The notes below the pieces were generated by a model, which saw nothing but the letters and a program-made list of their open reading frames with translations, searched no databases and had not been told where the DNA came from. From assembly GCA_910574455.1 (NCBI GenBank), contig CAJSYZ010000003.1, positions 3,719,250 through 3,783,249 of the forward strand: a DNA stretch of 64,000 bases, given 5' to 3'. The stretch's first letter is position 1; each line of letters begins with the position of its first letter. The position numbers and the translations under genes are program-made. Source of the DNA: Trichaptum fuscoviolaceum. Lineage: Eukaryota; Basidiomycota; Agaricomycetes; Hymenochaetales; Trichaptaceae. Of the stretch, positions 1-12,087 are shown one piece after another.

Positions 1-523
1 ACGTCAAATGCCAGATGTCAGATATGAAATGATGGTGAAGAAGAGGAGGACATACCTTCGAGCCACCCGCGGACGTCGTCGAATGACGCGGCATTCGTGA
101 TATCGTACAACAGAAGAGCGGCGTTTGCACCGCGATAGTACATGGGAGCCTAAAGCACGTCGATCAGTGACTGGCATCACGTCGAGCGTCGAACAATCGC
201 AAACACACCATAGAGCGGAAGCGCTCTTGACCGGCCGTGTCCCATAGCTGGAGGCGAACCTTCATGCCATCCACATACACCTTCTTGGTGACAAAAAATG
301 CACCTGTGGTTGAGGTTGTGTTCTTGGGGTCGAACTTGTTCTGAGTGTATCGCTGAAGGAGACTCGTCTTCCCAACGCCTGTGCAGACAATTCAGCAACA
401 GGCAATGAAAGCGCCGGGTGCAAACAGACCTGTGTTGCCCATCACTACCACCTTCGCGTCGATGCCCTGTTCATAGTGGGATTTGCAATAAGGATCTAGG
501 GCGGCATAGTCGGACATGATCAT
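1..523 (-). CDS. Rab-family small GTPase (3' end beyond window)
   Basis: A small Ras-like GTPase of membrane traffic, nearest in look to the Rab5/22/31 group. Visible exons are 523-430, 378-209 and 149-56; the next intron starts at 55 and runs off the left edge. The reading gives a P-loop GNTGVGKT (split by intron 1), a switch I region ending STTGAFF, the switch II signature WDTAGQERF, then [16 protein letters not shown] and the start of the following helix. The start could be the ATG at 523 or at 517 (MIMSDY or MSDY). The guanine-specificity NKxD motif and the C-terminal prenylation cysteines lie outside the window, so the subfamily cannot be settled here. Confidence 0.88.
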
Positions 524-1138
524 GGAGGAGGTGAGGAGGGCGGCGCGCAGGAGGCAGCCAGGGCGGAAGGGGAGGGAGAGGGGTATATGAGGTGAGAAGA
601 GGAGAAGAAGTCAATGAAAGCGAGCCGACCAACTGAGCTCAGTATAAACGCTCTTGGCTCAACGCGATGAGCCCCTGAACACTCGCGTCACGTGCTGCTT
701 CCTTACTCTCTACACCTCGGCCCGATCGCGGAACGTGGCACTCACATACCACAGCGTCTATTCAGCTCAGTCGTCCAAAGCCGTGCTCCTCGGTAGTTAG
801 TCTGCACCGTAAACCTACATCGACACTGAGAATGCTGAAGCCCGAGCCAGCACTACTCTACAGTCACAACACGAATGCTACATAGTCATCTTACGCTGTT
901 TGGACACTGCCTTCGCGTTTCTCTTGTAATGCAGACACACAGCTTGGAGCCCGGCGTCGGTCTTGTCGTTTCATTCAATACATTTCTCGCCCGCTCAAAG
1001 GAGGACCAACACATATCAGGCAGTAGGCATGAAACCTTAGTTTTGATGCAGGAGATAAAACAGCATGGAACACCTATGACATAGAATGGCGTATGTGCGA
1101 AGATGACATGAATGAAGCAAGGAACCCGCAACCAGCCT
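524..1138. other. Intergenic, Rab promoter side and eS7 3' side
   Basis: Spacer between the 3' end of eS7 and the 5' end of the Rab gene, both read leftwards. Overlapping open frames on both strands have no recognisable motifs and no coding look. I see no RNA gene or repeat. Confidence 0.5.
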
Positions 1139-1855
1139 CTAATCCGTCGAGGAGATCGGGAACTCGAATACAACATCCTTGCCAGTCAGCCGGCGGTATA
1201 CAGAAGAGAATGAATCGAGTTTGTACTCAAGTGAGGTCGCGTCTTTCGAGTCGAGGAACCTGCATAAGGAAGTCAGAATGGCAACTCCGATACTGTCGCA
1301 GAACAGGGCGGACGGTAACGCACACTTTGAGCAGTTTTGAGCCGTCAACAGACACCCGGGTGCGCTTCCCGACGATCTCGGTGGGGAAGACAAGGTCTTC
1401 AAGGATCTTCTCATGGACACTCGTCAATGTCCGGCTACGCGGGCGCTTTTGCTGAACGCGCGATGTGCGCGTCGGCTTGCGGAGCATTCGGCGCTGAGCA
1501 ACAAAGACGACGTGGCGATCGGAGAATTTCTTCTCGAGCTCTCGGGTGAGCCTGGTTTAGATGCAGAAAGCGTTTAATGATGCATTTGTTTTGATACCTA
1601 AAAATGAGCGCACCTGGCCTGCACCTTGTGGAAGGCCTTTAATTGAGGGACGGGTACAAAGACAACGATGGCCTTCTTGCCACCACGGACATCAACCTCA
1701 CGCGCAGCCGAAATCTGGAGGGGGCGAAGCTCCTGCTTCAACTCCGGCACACCATTCTCAAGGTCGACAAGAGCCTGAGCGATTGCGGTCTCAGTCTCAT
1801 CAGGCGGGGTGGTAGGCGCATTGGCGGTGCGCAGGATTTTGTGCTGGACAGACAT
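1139..1855 (-). CDS. RPS7: 40S ribosomal protein eS7 (RPS7)
   Basis: Structural protein of the small ribosomal subunit, also needed for its assembly. Three exons, 1855-1614, 1551-1324 and 1259-1139, give exactly 196 aa, close to the 190-200 aa usual for eS7. Family stretches are easy to see: [49 protein letters not shown], and a C-terminal [16 protein letters not shown]. Intron 2 splits the valine codon of KV-FLDS. A CT-rich stretch ending in AG just upstream of the ATG (+ strand about 1885-1895) could be the acceptor of a 5'-UTR intron, as ribosomal protein genes often have, but this is only a guess. Confidence 0.96.
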
Positions 1856-3233
1856 AATGGGCGGGAGTTATGGAGTCTTGAGGTCGCCTAAGAACAGAAT
1901 GGCCAAAGGAACCCAAAGTCAGCATCCATTTCTTGTCCAACCCATCCACCTCATAAGACCATAATTTCCGTCTCCTGAACACGCAATCCATATCCCAGAC
2001 AACCATCCACACCCTCCTAACACCATAATACGACAGATAATGCTCACCTGCTGACCGGGTACGACGTTCTTGCTGTCGGCGGGATGTCTATGAGCTGTTT
2101 TGCTAGATTGATGGCCAGATCAGGGATCCTTGTATTATGTCAGCAATATCTGTGACAAATATGAGAAGTGCCGATAAGGTTCTTCAACCTGCGTGGGAAC
2201 GGCACGGGGTTTCATGCGTTGAAATTTACGCGTTTGAATTGTTCCTCATCGCCTCGACCGCGACACTGGGACTGTTCGATTATACCTTTCTTTTTTGCTA
2301 ACCGTATATTTTTGCCCTAGGCTACAGTAGAAGCTAGAATGTTGATCCACGCTTTAGTCTATTCTCCAGCAAATCATGTTCTGATGGTGTGTTTTCCGTT
2401 GCCATCGAATAGTTTGATTATCTAGACAGTCAACAAGCTCCAGATGTTCCGAAATCTTAATTTTTGGACGGAAGCAAAGAGTGTCGCTTATTCGTAACTT
2501 GAGTTACGAGTATGCACGGGGAAAGCGAGACGGACGAATCAGAAGTACTGGTTCGCAGCCGTTATTCGCTTCCGAACCTTCCACCTGCCCGGATTTTAGG
2601 GCACTAAGATAATTAAGACGGGCTTTGGCAAGGCACAGTTATAAAATACTAGACGTTGGCCATATTTCTGCATGAAGAGTTACGAGTGATCTACGAGCGG
2701 CCAAAAGTTCAAGCTGAATCCCTTCATACCTAATATCAAGTAATAGCAAGCGAGTATATAAGCTGTTTGAATGTCGAAGCTTCAAGTTGCATTTTAAAGA
2801 GATCGAAACAAAAGGTGGATCTGAAATAGAACGGAGAGGTTGGTAAATTCAGGGTCCTGAGCTGTAAAATAGAATTGGCCAGTTTGCCGGGTTACTGCCG
2901 TCGTGACATCAAATCACACAAGACTCTGGTAAACACCACTCCATTTTTTCCGCTTTTTTCTCTACATTTTCTTGCCACCGCTCTTATATGTGCCTCCCCA
3001 TGCCCGCTCGCCCGCCTTAACTCTCCTTCCCTCCTTCAGCTTTCTTGTTATTGTAACACCTGCCGACTTAGCTGCCGGTGACGCTCTCAGTGCGCAGGGG
3101 ACGCACAGTCACCCGTCAGTCACCCAGCACCGAGGGTGGCCGTTCCGATTGGATTGCAACTGAGTTTACAGCCACAACATACTTAATCTTGGACCAGGAC
3201 GCCGCTCTCCATCTCGACACCTCGTCCGACAGC
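1856..3233. other. Divergent intergenic region, eS7 and hydrolase
   Basis: About 1.4 kb between two divergent genes, so it should hold the promoters of both. A TATA-like stretch lies near 2754-2761 and a pyrimidine-rich tract at about 2940-3060 precedes the hydrolase. Open frames here begin with non-ATG codons and show no protein family features. No RNA gene or repeat seen. Confidence 0.5.
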
Positions 3234-5353
3234 ATGCCGTTCATTGATTTAGTGTCCAAGGACGACCGGGTCTCGCTATGGTACACTACGAATACTCCGA
3301 TGGGTGGGACAAGTGACTTTGACCCAACAAAGCCGACTGTCATTATGTTGCACCCTCTCTTTCTAGACTCTTCTTGGCTCAACACACAAATGGAGGACCC
3401 GCGCTTGAATGAACGATACAACATTGTCGCGTTCGATATGCGAACATGCGGGAGGAGCATCGCGACTCCGAGTGGGAAACATGATACCTGGGTGGACGCG
3501 GCGGATCTAGCATTTGCGCATCTCGTACGTCGCCCGTTCCATCGCATATCGTGCCTTGGTCACTAACATATTCAATCAACAGGCCCTGGGCCTCCCACCA
3601 GCCCATTTCTTTGCCGTTGAATGTATTTCTGTCAATGCGGCGCTTCGACTAGCTGCGCTGTGAGTCTTTGGTTACATTCTATGCGTCCGGAGTCTAACGC
3701 TTAGACGCTAAGGTTTCCCGAGATGTGCCTAAGCTTGACACTTGTAAATGTGCCACCACCAACAGAGTACTACCTATCCTCTTCTGGCTTTGGCAGATCT
3801 ATCTGACATACTCATCGCAGATTGGAATGGGTATTTGAAACTTATGGAGAATTGCTTAACATGTGGTGTCATCCACAGGATCTGGACGAGTTTGAGCACT
3901 CGCTCTCAGAGTTGACTCAGTACATGCTAGGCAAGGTAAGCGCCATGATTGCTAGTTCGGCGGGCAGCGTTAAACAACTTTCTCGACCCATTAGGACTCG
4001 ACACCTGAACTACGGGATGAAATAATTGCATTTTGGTCCACTCGTTATCCTCCTTGGCGGAGGAGACGTGTTTATGAAACGATGCACTGCATGCTCAACG
4101 TCAGTTATATCTTAATGACTCCCCCAGATTGTGTTGAATGACGTTATTGATCATGCCACAGCGTACACCCTTGTCTGAAGCTATTCTTGCCGCAGTAACC
4201 CAACCAACGATGATCATTCAGGTAAGATTAGTTTGATGTTCACAGGCGGATTCATCTCTGACATCAAACTCGATAACTAGGCGGATAGCACAGATATCAA
4301 TCCCCTGAAATACGCGGAAAAACTTGCAAGTGACCTTATCAACGTGCGCGACGGCGGTGCGCGTGTGCGTACAATCAAAGGTTCGTTAATTTCTGGCGTC
4401 TTTTTCGATTGTCTCCGCGGCATAAACTATCCTGGGAGTGATGATCACATTTGTGGTCTACCATTTTCTACCAGTGTGATTGCATCGCTCTATTTTTGTC
4501 TCGCATCACCATCACAATGCATTGTGCACGCTACCATAATTTCGAGTCATCGATCACTGACTGCATCTGCTTCTCACCCAGGCTCACCGGAATATGTGAC
4601 ACTCATCCCCACTTGTGCTTCAGTCGTGAACCGTGTGTTCGCCGAGTTCCTCTCACGACAACCCAAAGGCGAAACGCCCTCTCCATTGGAGTGCATTCAC
4701 CCTTCCTCAAGGAGAGAACGGATACAAAGTGCCTTGCAAAAGCTAGCAGATTTGATCGAAGATCCAGATATAGCATCGCGCGATCCAAATAGCTCGTTGA
4801 GCTTTTCTTGCGTTTCTCCAGAGGTTTACCAGAGCCAGAAAGATATACTAGACAAGGAAGTATTGGATGAGCGTAACGCGTTTTCTCCGCTGGGATTGGA
4901 CGGTCGTCCATTGCGAAGGTTTGTTATATTCACCCGGCCGTAAGTGTTTCATCTGACGGCTTCGCAGACACTCAGAACGGTACATTGACCATTGGTTCCA
5001 AGCACCGAAGGAGGAAGAAGTAAAACGTAAGTTACACTCTACTGGAACAGAATGCAACTAGTCTGAATCAACTTCTTTCAGGTGCTGTCGTCAACAAGGA
5101 AGAAAAATTCAAGTTATTGGTAGAACAATTCGCAGAGACAGAGCACCGTGCACGCGCAGCCGCAAAAGAAGATGGATTCGACCACCTTTCAGCCACGAAA
5201 CCAGTTTCGAGTGAGGTTGCACGGACAGGCCGCCTGAGAAGGCAGACCCTCACGAAGCATATTGTCGAGAAGGCAACAATCAATGGTGCGGGCAGCAATT
5301 TTGCTCCGGCGATAATCCACAACACTGTACGGTTAGGTCGACTGGGTCACTAG
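3234..5353 (+). CDS. Alpha/beta-hydrolase-fold protein, catalytic triad apparently missing
   Basis: Ten exons: 3234-3524, 3583-3659, 3713-3766, 3821-3935, 3995-4099, 4162-4221, 4281-4380, 4582-4918, 4968-5026 and 5082-5353. They sum to 489 aa. The N-terminal half follows the alpha/beta-hydrolase order: a VIMLHPLFLDSSW strand and oxyanion loop, a YNIVAFDMRTCGRS strand, the nucleophile-elbow region (FAVECISVNAALRLA), a cap, and a late TMIIQADSTDINP strand. Where most members have GxSxG, this protein reads V-E-C-I-S. Where the catalytic His is expected, it reads GSPEYV. It may therefore be a pseudo-enzyme or use an atypical nucleophile. The last 200 residues are charged and predicted helical, an extension not usual for the fold. 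Substrate unknown. Confidence 0.8.
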
Positions 5354-6081
5354 GCATCGACTACATGCAAACGCTCGTTCCTTCTCTTCCCTCCACTTCT
5401 TCAAACAAATTACCACCCCTGATCTCTCTATTTATTCTTATTGGTCTCTTTCGAGCTGCGTAGGAAATTACTTCACTATTTATTACACCACTGGCATACG
5501 CCTCACCTCCCACCTTACATTATTCCTTACCTCACTCATTTGCATTTGCTTATACTCCCTTTACGCATGCAACCCGCCTCAATGATGACTTATGCATTCA
5601 CGAATCATACATATACCAACGGCACATAGATTTTTTCCCCTCACTTTACTCTCGTTGTTCACCACTCTCACTCAGCTTCCCATACTATGCCGAGTTCATG
5701 ACCTCTTCCCAACTTTCCCACTCATTCCTCATTCTCATTACAGTTTTTTGTGCAGGGTCGTGGCGGTCATCGCATTTAGTTAGATTCGGGACTGAAAGAT
5801 GACTTAGGCTTTTAAGCATGCTTTGGATTTCTTAAATTACTTATCAACTATCGTGTTGTTTCTAAAGGCTTTGTGTATATAAAGACCAGGATAGATGTGT
5901 ATAATGCGTATAGCCAGATACATAGTAACCTGTTTGTTGTACATAGATCAGTGGAATTTACGTTATCACATTGTGTACGACTCGGAGTACCTCTCGTACT
6001 ATCTTTTCTAGTCGATATTACATATTACGATTTGTTCAAACTCCACCAAATGTCTTCAGTACATGCATGACTTTTAGTAGT
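5354..6081. other. Convergent intergenic region
   Basis: Space between the 3' ends of the hydrolase and the aldo/keto reductase. It is T- and CT-rich, as expected for 3' UTR and termination sequence. I see no gene, RNA or repeat in it. Confidence 0.5.
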
Positions 6082-7771
6082 TCATCCCCACAAATGAGCC
6101 GCTGCATCATTGCCAAAGTATCTGTCTCCAACCACAGCGTGCGTTTCCAGGAACTTAGAAACTGTGGTCAGATCCTCCTCGTTGAGTTCAACGTCGTTTG
6201 CTGCAAGATTCTCGACAGTACGTTTGACGGACCTGTAAGTGGGATAATTCGTAAGAAGGCCATGCCTGTCCCAGAGCAATGCTCGCAGATGACTTACGAA
6301 GATCCAGGCAGAGGTATAACGTGCGGACCCAGAGCCGAGACCCAAGCAATACAGAATTGTGCAGGTGTGATGCCCTTCTTTTGCGACAGCTCTGCGATCT
6401 GCTCTGCGAAAACTTGGTTTGCCTTCATTGCCTAATTGTATCGACCAGTCAGGCACATTGATAGCTCATGTTGCAAGCATATTACCTCCTCTTTGAATCG
6501 ACTGAAATGCCGAAGCATATTGTTCTCTGAATGGATGGGTAAAGGTTGAGTGATTAAAGCAGGATTGATTAACTGACCATCCAAGTCATCAAGTTTCTTA
6601 AACTTCCCAGACAAAAATCCTCTGCCAAGAGGCCTGGACAAAATGACATGTTAGAACGCTATTCGTACACCAGGGCGATTGCAGCGCACGAGTACGCGAC
6701 GACGACGGTGCCCAACTCTTTCGCGGTTGCAATCACTATGAACTTGTTTCAGACAGACCTCGATGCTTCTGCAGTACTAAGACCGACCTTTCTTCGTTTC
6801 CTCTTCGTAAGACAACACGCTAACCTCAATTTCAACAGCTGCGATTGGATGGGCCTATTTGGTTTCTTTTATTAGCTATAAATCATTTGGGTAAATTTGG
6901 GACTTGTTTCACAGAGTGTCCTCTGCGTAAAGATTCTGCGGAGCATTCAGACATGCCAATGAAGTCGAATTTGCCCTCCGCGACGAAACCTGATAGAGTC
7001 TTGATCGCATCTTCAACCGGCACATTATGATCGACACGGGCGCACTACATATTCCCTTAAGTAACGGGTCAAGGAAATAATTGGATGTGAAGTACACACC
7101 TCGAAGAGATCGAGCCTTTTCGTTCCTCGGAGTTTTGTAAGAACGCAGTCTATACTACGTTTAAGGTTCTCGGCACTAATGAATAATTGTAAGCTGGCTA
7201 TATGCATTTTCACAATTGTGTGTTTGCCCACGAGGAATCAGGTTCCAGCGTATCAGCCTTTGTACCACCCTGTACATACGAAGTAAGTACGGTAGTAGGA
7301 GGAATGGAACGGCACTGAGATGGTACCTTGACAGAGAGAAATGCCTTGTCTGCGTAAGATGGATACTTCTCAAAGAAACGAGCAATCAGCTCGAGATTAG
7401 CTTCACGAGGGCTGACGCCGTAGAATTCGCCTTCGGAGGGTCATGAGAATGTGCGAGGTAGCTTTCCGATAGGAGACTTACCGCTGTTGATCAGCATCTT
7501 GACACCAGGGGGGACAGAGTCTAGTGAGGTCTTGATAGTCTCAAAGGCCTCCTCGTCCGGAGTAGGGACCGCTGTCCAGCTGGATAGGAGCTCACATAAA
7601 CATTTGTGCCAAGCGGTGAGCAAACTTGTTTGCATACGTCATATTCATCAGGCCATGCTAAAAAGCCATCTCTCAGTGGCATTATAGATATGAATGTAAA
7701 GGACTTACAGCGATCTTGCCAACGGTCACCTTGGAGGAGCCAGCGCTGATAGTAGCGGTCTTGACAGCCAT
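6082..7771 (-). CDS. Aldo/keto reductase, pyridoxal reductase-like (AKR13 type)
   Basis: NADPH-dependent aldo/keto reductase of the group holding fission-yeast pyridoxal reductase Plr1. Thirteen exons sum to exactly 345 aa: 7771-7709, 7657-7626, 7579-7482, 7430-7327, 7269-7232, 7175-7100, 7044-6913, 6854-6788, 6735-6690, 6633-6578, 6526-6486, 6431-6298 and 6232-6082. Visible family features are [12 protein letters not shown] at the start, NSGEFYG with the active-site Tyr, SVKGGTK with the catalytic Lys, LFECARVD, VAYSPLGRGFL, and a cofactor segment IPLPGSSSVKR. It is a cytosolic type with no signal or membrane segment. The gene is extremely intron-rich; exon 2 is 32 nt. The true substrate cannot be told from sequence. 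Confidence 0.93.
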
Positions 7772-8449
7772 TTTCGTAAGATGTTTTCAAGATACGTGAG
7801 CTGCAATTGAGAGCAAGTGAAGTGGAACTTGAAGGCGCATTTAATACTACTTGCGAGGATCCGCATCCTTTCGGAGTTCGAATATATGGTGTGCATCACA
7901 GCCAATCAGTGACTCGGATCGGAACGACTTGGTACGTGGACACTCGGCCGCAGATTCTTCCGCGAAAAGTCGGACAAGTCACGAGAGAAACCAGTTTCTT
8001 GAGCCTCCGCCACTGTCGTGGCCGCGACGGCGAGCACCTGAGAGAGTAGGTCACTGCCCCAATGATCATGACTAAGCCCGAATATCGGAGAAGTGACTAT
8101 TATCAATTGACAGTAGTTAGTTACGATGAAGAAACACACCATCATTTCAGAAGTTGCTGCTGGAGCTTGGTAGGGTTCACCTTCCTCTTAGATTCACACA
8201 GATACAGCATGTGTTCGGAAGTGCTCAGCGTCAAGCCGCAAACGGGAAGGAGAGAGCTCATCAGAGCCAGCCTTGGAGAATTAGTGTTCGGGTACGTCTG
8301 AAAACCTAAGAATTCGAGATGGAGAAAAGTTCAGTTTAAACACCGTGTGAATGAGCGCGTCCAAATCCAATTCAAGTTCAAGTTTACGCGTTCAAGTTTT
8401 TGCAGTTGATTTAGCGAGCTCGCGCACAATAACTGTACATCTATTCACA
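7772..8449. promoter_or_regulatory. Divergent promoter region, reductase and RRP46
   Basis: About 680 bp between two divergently read genes, so it should contain both promoters. Overlapping short frames look non-coding. A run of CAAGTT-like repeats lies at about 8369-8400 just upstream of the RRP46 start. No TATA box could be assigned with confidence. Confidence 0.4.
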
Positions 8450-9393
8450 ATGAGCACTAAACGAGCTGATGGGAGACAAACAACAGACCTGAGAGATATA
8501 AGCATATCCTTTGAGGGCTTGGATGGTGTCGATGGTTCAGCACGTTTCGGTTTCGGTTTGTCGATATCTTTAATATACTTATAGTTTATCGCAGAGCTAA
8601 ACTATGCTGTCAGGAGAAACCAAAGCTCTTGCTTCAGTTTCTGGACCTTTGGAAGTTCGTTTAGCTGCTGAGCAAGCCTCGAAGGCAACCTTTGAGGTCA
8701 TCGTCAGGCCTCTGTCCGGGCTTGCTGGTGCGTGCACAATCCGCTACAGTTCTGACATGTATGCTGAGCTGCATGATGTTGACAGGCACTGAATCAAAAG
8801 CACTTGCATCGTCTCTTCGCAGTGCGCTTCTTTCGAGTATGATACTCACAAACAATCCACGCACGCTCATCCAGCTCGTCGCGCAATCATTCACGCCTAT
8901 ACACAATGATACCTTCACTGGGCCTCGGTCCTCATTGCGCTTGAACCCCTCATTGGTGGCATCCATAATCAATGCCTCTTCGCTCGCTCTCATGAACACT
9001 TCATCCTTCCCTATGCGTGGCGTTGTATGTGCTGTTGCCGTTGGACGTCTAAAAAACTCGCATGCGTTAGTTGTCGACCCTTCAGAAGACGAGCTGCCCA
9101 AACTCGACGGCGGAGGAACCTTCTCGTTCTTGGTCACAGCCCTACCTCACGGTGCTCAGGTCGTTACACAGCTCGGATGGTCCAACTGGAATGCTGCACC
9201 CTTTCGCGAAGAGGAACTATTGAGCGCCACGCAACTCGCACAGGAGGCTTCGGAGCTAGTTCATAAGCAGATGAAGGAAGCTGTTGACCACCTTGTATTC
9301 GGTACTACAGCGCCAGCGTCGAGTAAAGTGAAGGGAGCGACTCTTCGCTCCACGAAGGTTGATATAGACGACGAGAAAATGGAAATATCATGA
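8450..9393 (+). CDS. RRP46: Exosome complex component RRP46 (RNase PH fold)
   Basis: Core subunit of the eukaryotic RNA exosome ring, used in 3' RNA processing and decay in nucleus and cytoplasm; equivalent of human EXOSC5. Three exons (8450-8555, 8614-8727, 8786-9393) give 275 aa. The start MSTKRADGR, then GSARFGFGETKALASVSGP, LTNNPRTLIQLV, and a late VVTQLGWSN mark the RNase PH domain spanning most of the protein. The last 50 residues are charged and probably flexible. Eukaryotic RRP46 is generally inactive as a nuclease and structural. It is divergent from the reductase and convergent with bystin. Confidence 0.93.
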
Positions 9394-9713
9394 AACACAA
9401 TGAAACGTCTCAGGCCTTGGCGTTGCACAACTACTCGCTTTGTCTACTATCTAGGACTTCTGATGCCGACGTGGAAAGATTGGAATCACTCATGTTGTTT
9501 GCGGTATTAGCGCATACATAGGACACAATCGTGGAACGACGATTGGTGTTCACGAACGGCCTTATTTTGCCCGACTTACGAAAGTCGACAATTAGTAACA
9601 TCCGAATGGCTGTACCCTGTGCCGTAGAACGGAAGTCGAACCCACGAAGGAAGTGTATCTGACAATTAATCATGCATATGTGCTGTAGTTTCCCTTGACG
9701 GCATTTGCAGGGA
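9394..9713. other. Convergent spacer RRP46 / bystin
   Basis: About 320 bp between two 3' ends. An open frame on the minus strand has no family features and is probably chance. Nothing else seen. Confidence 0.4.
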
Positions 9714-11533
9714 TCAGCTCATTTCTACATCTCCGTCCGCGCCAGGAACTGCTTCTCCTCTTACTGCTGAATTTACCAACTCCCTCCGCACCTCTGGGCT
9801 AATTTGAGCATGCGGCGTCGCGCGCACAACGTCCAATAGTGCATCTTTTTGGTCAGGCGTCAAATCCGCAGCGTAGCTGTGGGAGTAAGAGCAATCAGTT
9901 GGACTTCAAAGTCACTTCTCATCAGAGAGAGAATGGAGGCCAGAACGAACCGTTGTGCGAATACAAGGAGGCTTTGGTGCCATAAGACAGGAAGCTTCTC
10001 ACTTTCACCTTTTTTCGCTTTGTATGTGTTGGAAAGCCGGATAAAGTGGAAGACAAGCGCATCTACGACTTTGTAGGGTAATGCGTATTTCTTGTCAACT
10101 AGGACGCGAATGAAAAGGGAGTTTGGACCTTCATATTTACCTAAAATCAGAATCATATCGTAATGCTAGAGCATAATTATATACCTGAGTAGTCCATATT
10201 CGCTAACCGTATAATTGCCGCTGCTGAATGCACGAGCGGGACTTTCACTTTTGATAGCACAGAAGCGAGGATGGCGGCTTCTTTTAGTGTGCAGCCGGAC
10301 TTTAGATTAATGGTGTTAGATTCGCAGCACGGTCTTCGGAGTCATGTTCCCCTACGTACGTCGAGCATTGGGACGATAACTCCTTTGAAGAATGCACCGG
10401 GCTTGTAGAGCGACCGTTTCAGTGCCTCGTAATAATGCACATTCAATTTGCCGTTCTCCCGGATATCCTCCCGAACTGCGTCAAGGACAACACCCTGTAA
10501 AAAGACACGCGCTTGCGCCGGTTTCATATTTGAGATGAAAATGCGTGTAGCTGCACGGCAGGCCTGAGGTGACCAGTTTTCGGGATGTGTAAGCGCGAGT
10601 ATGCGAGCCCATGCTGGGAGGGATGGAATGATCTTGAATGCCTTAGGCAATGGACCAGACTTGTATTTGCCTTTCTGAAGGAGGTTGCCAACTCTAAGAT
10701 CAATTCATTACAGTGAGAACTCTAGAGATGTCGTGAAAACTGGATAAAGCAAGATAACGCACTTCGTGTATACCTCTACTACCTTCGGGTTCAGACCTTC
10801 GGCTGGGTCTGGAGCTCTGTCGGGGTTTTGTATTCGGACTTCAAACAAGATGTTAATACGATTGACAGGATTGCGTGCGGGACAGAGCTACTGGAAACAT
10901 AGTCATACCCTTTTGGATTTTTGATACGGAGGAATCATGATTGTCGCCAGCCTCAAGCTTAGCAAATATCATGTCCGCTAGAGTTTTACGCTCGTTAGCA
11001 CTGGGTGGTAGAAGTGTATCGAGAGTCTCCAGATCCCCGGCATCTATTTGCTGTAAGATGAATAGATCAGATATAATAGTTGCAATGATTGACAGAAAAC
11101 ATACTAGCTCAGGATATTCCTCCTCTTCCAGAATCTCATCTCCCGATTCTCCTCCCATATCGTCTTCATCTTCGTCGTTTCCGGTCAGTCTCGGCTTGAA
11201 TAAAGCAGCGCGTCTAGAAGTTTGCTCATCATCTTCGTCATTCTCGTTTTCGTCTTCCAGCTCTTGCTGCTGATCCTTTGCAAGAGCGAAGATTCGCTGA
11301 GACGTCTTGGGATCAAGGATCACCTACGGAACGTAGATATAATGAGCCAGTAGCTCTACTGGAATGATCATTTCCCGCACCTCTCCTCCTTCATCGTCGT
11401 TTTCATCTCTTGTCTTCTTCCGCTTGCCTGGCCTCGACACGCTTCCGTACTTTTCCTGCAGCTCATCTTCCTTCAGCTGAACATAGAGCGGATCATGCCT
11501 TGTTTTTCCCGTTGGTTTTGTTGTCCTAGGCAT
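9714..11533 (-). CDS. ENP1: Bystin / ENP1, pre-40S ribosome biogenesis factor
   Basis: Nuclear and nucleolar protein of 18S rRNA processing and pre-40S export. Eight exons (11533-11381, 11323-11105, 11050-10909, 10838-10763, 10693-10360, 10299-10185, 10140-9951, 9876-9714) give exactly 463 aa, in the range of fungal Enp1. The basic start [20 protein letters not shown] is typical, followed by a long acidic middle (runs of D and E at about residues 80-130). The conserved bystin domain then holds [49 protein letters not shown], and a C-terminal [16 protein letters not shown]. The opposite-strand frames here are shadows. Its promoter is shared with the divergent UDP-glucuronate decarboxylase gene. 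Confidence 0.96.
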
Positions 11534-12087
11534 TTTTCCAAGAATGGTCGAGATGTAGTATCGTGTGGGTATGAAATCAGCAAGTGCAGACTTTTGCGTG
11601 TAGAAGACCCTTGACAGCGTTGAATCCGCCACGTGCGAGATTTACATTTGAATACAAATTTACTACTCCGAGTCGCCGGACTGGAAGGCGAATAAACGAC
11701 CCGAGGCACGTCTTCTAAATCCCTCTAGATAAAGCTGCTGCCCTGACCGTGTCGTTTCTTTACTTCTACCAGGAAACAAGCCTCTTGAATAATGGCCAAA
11801 ACAGCGTCAAAAACTGTGAGTTTGGAATTTCGTAGTGTCGGCAGACAGGTCGGCGGTTGCGCTGGATGAATACCATATGCTACCGTAGGAGCCATCTCCG
11901 CAAGGAGAAGGAAACACATTCGCTGTGCAGTGTATCAGGTCAATCAGGTCTAGCACCCGATCTACAGCCCCAGCGCCTTCGGGCGCAAAAAAGTATTTAT
12001 GACAGCGGGCATCTGCCAACGACGCCGCGTCTTTCTTTCGCCCTTCTTCCTCAGACCTCCCGCTGTGACTGCTTGATTTCGCTTAAG
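11534..12087. promoter_or_regulatory. Divergent promoter region with an orphan short exon-like ORF
   Basis: Region between bystin (-) and the decarboxylase (+). It holds an ATG at 11792 opening MAKTASKT, which at 11816 runs directly into a good donor GTGAGT. An in-frame ATG at 11866 also precedes the chosen decarboxylase start. These may be a 5' untranslated or alternative first exon; see findings. Confidence 0.4.

Noticed and set aside
8450..9393. Possible frameshift at the start of RRP46
   Set aside because: The apparent breaks are two short introns with canonical borders; exons join to give the expected N-terminus.
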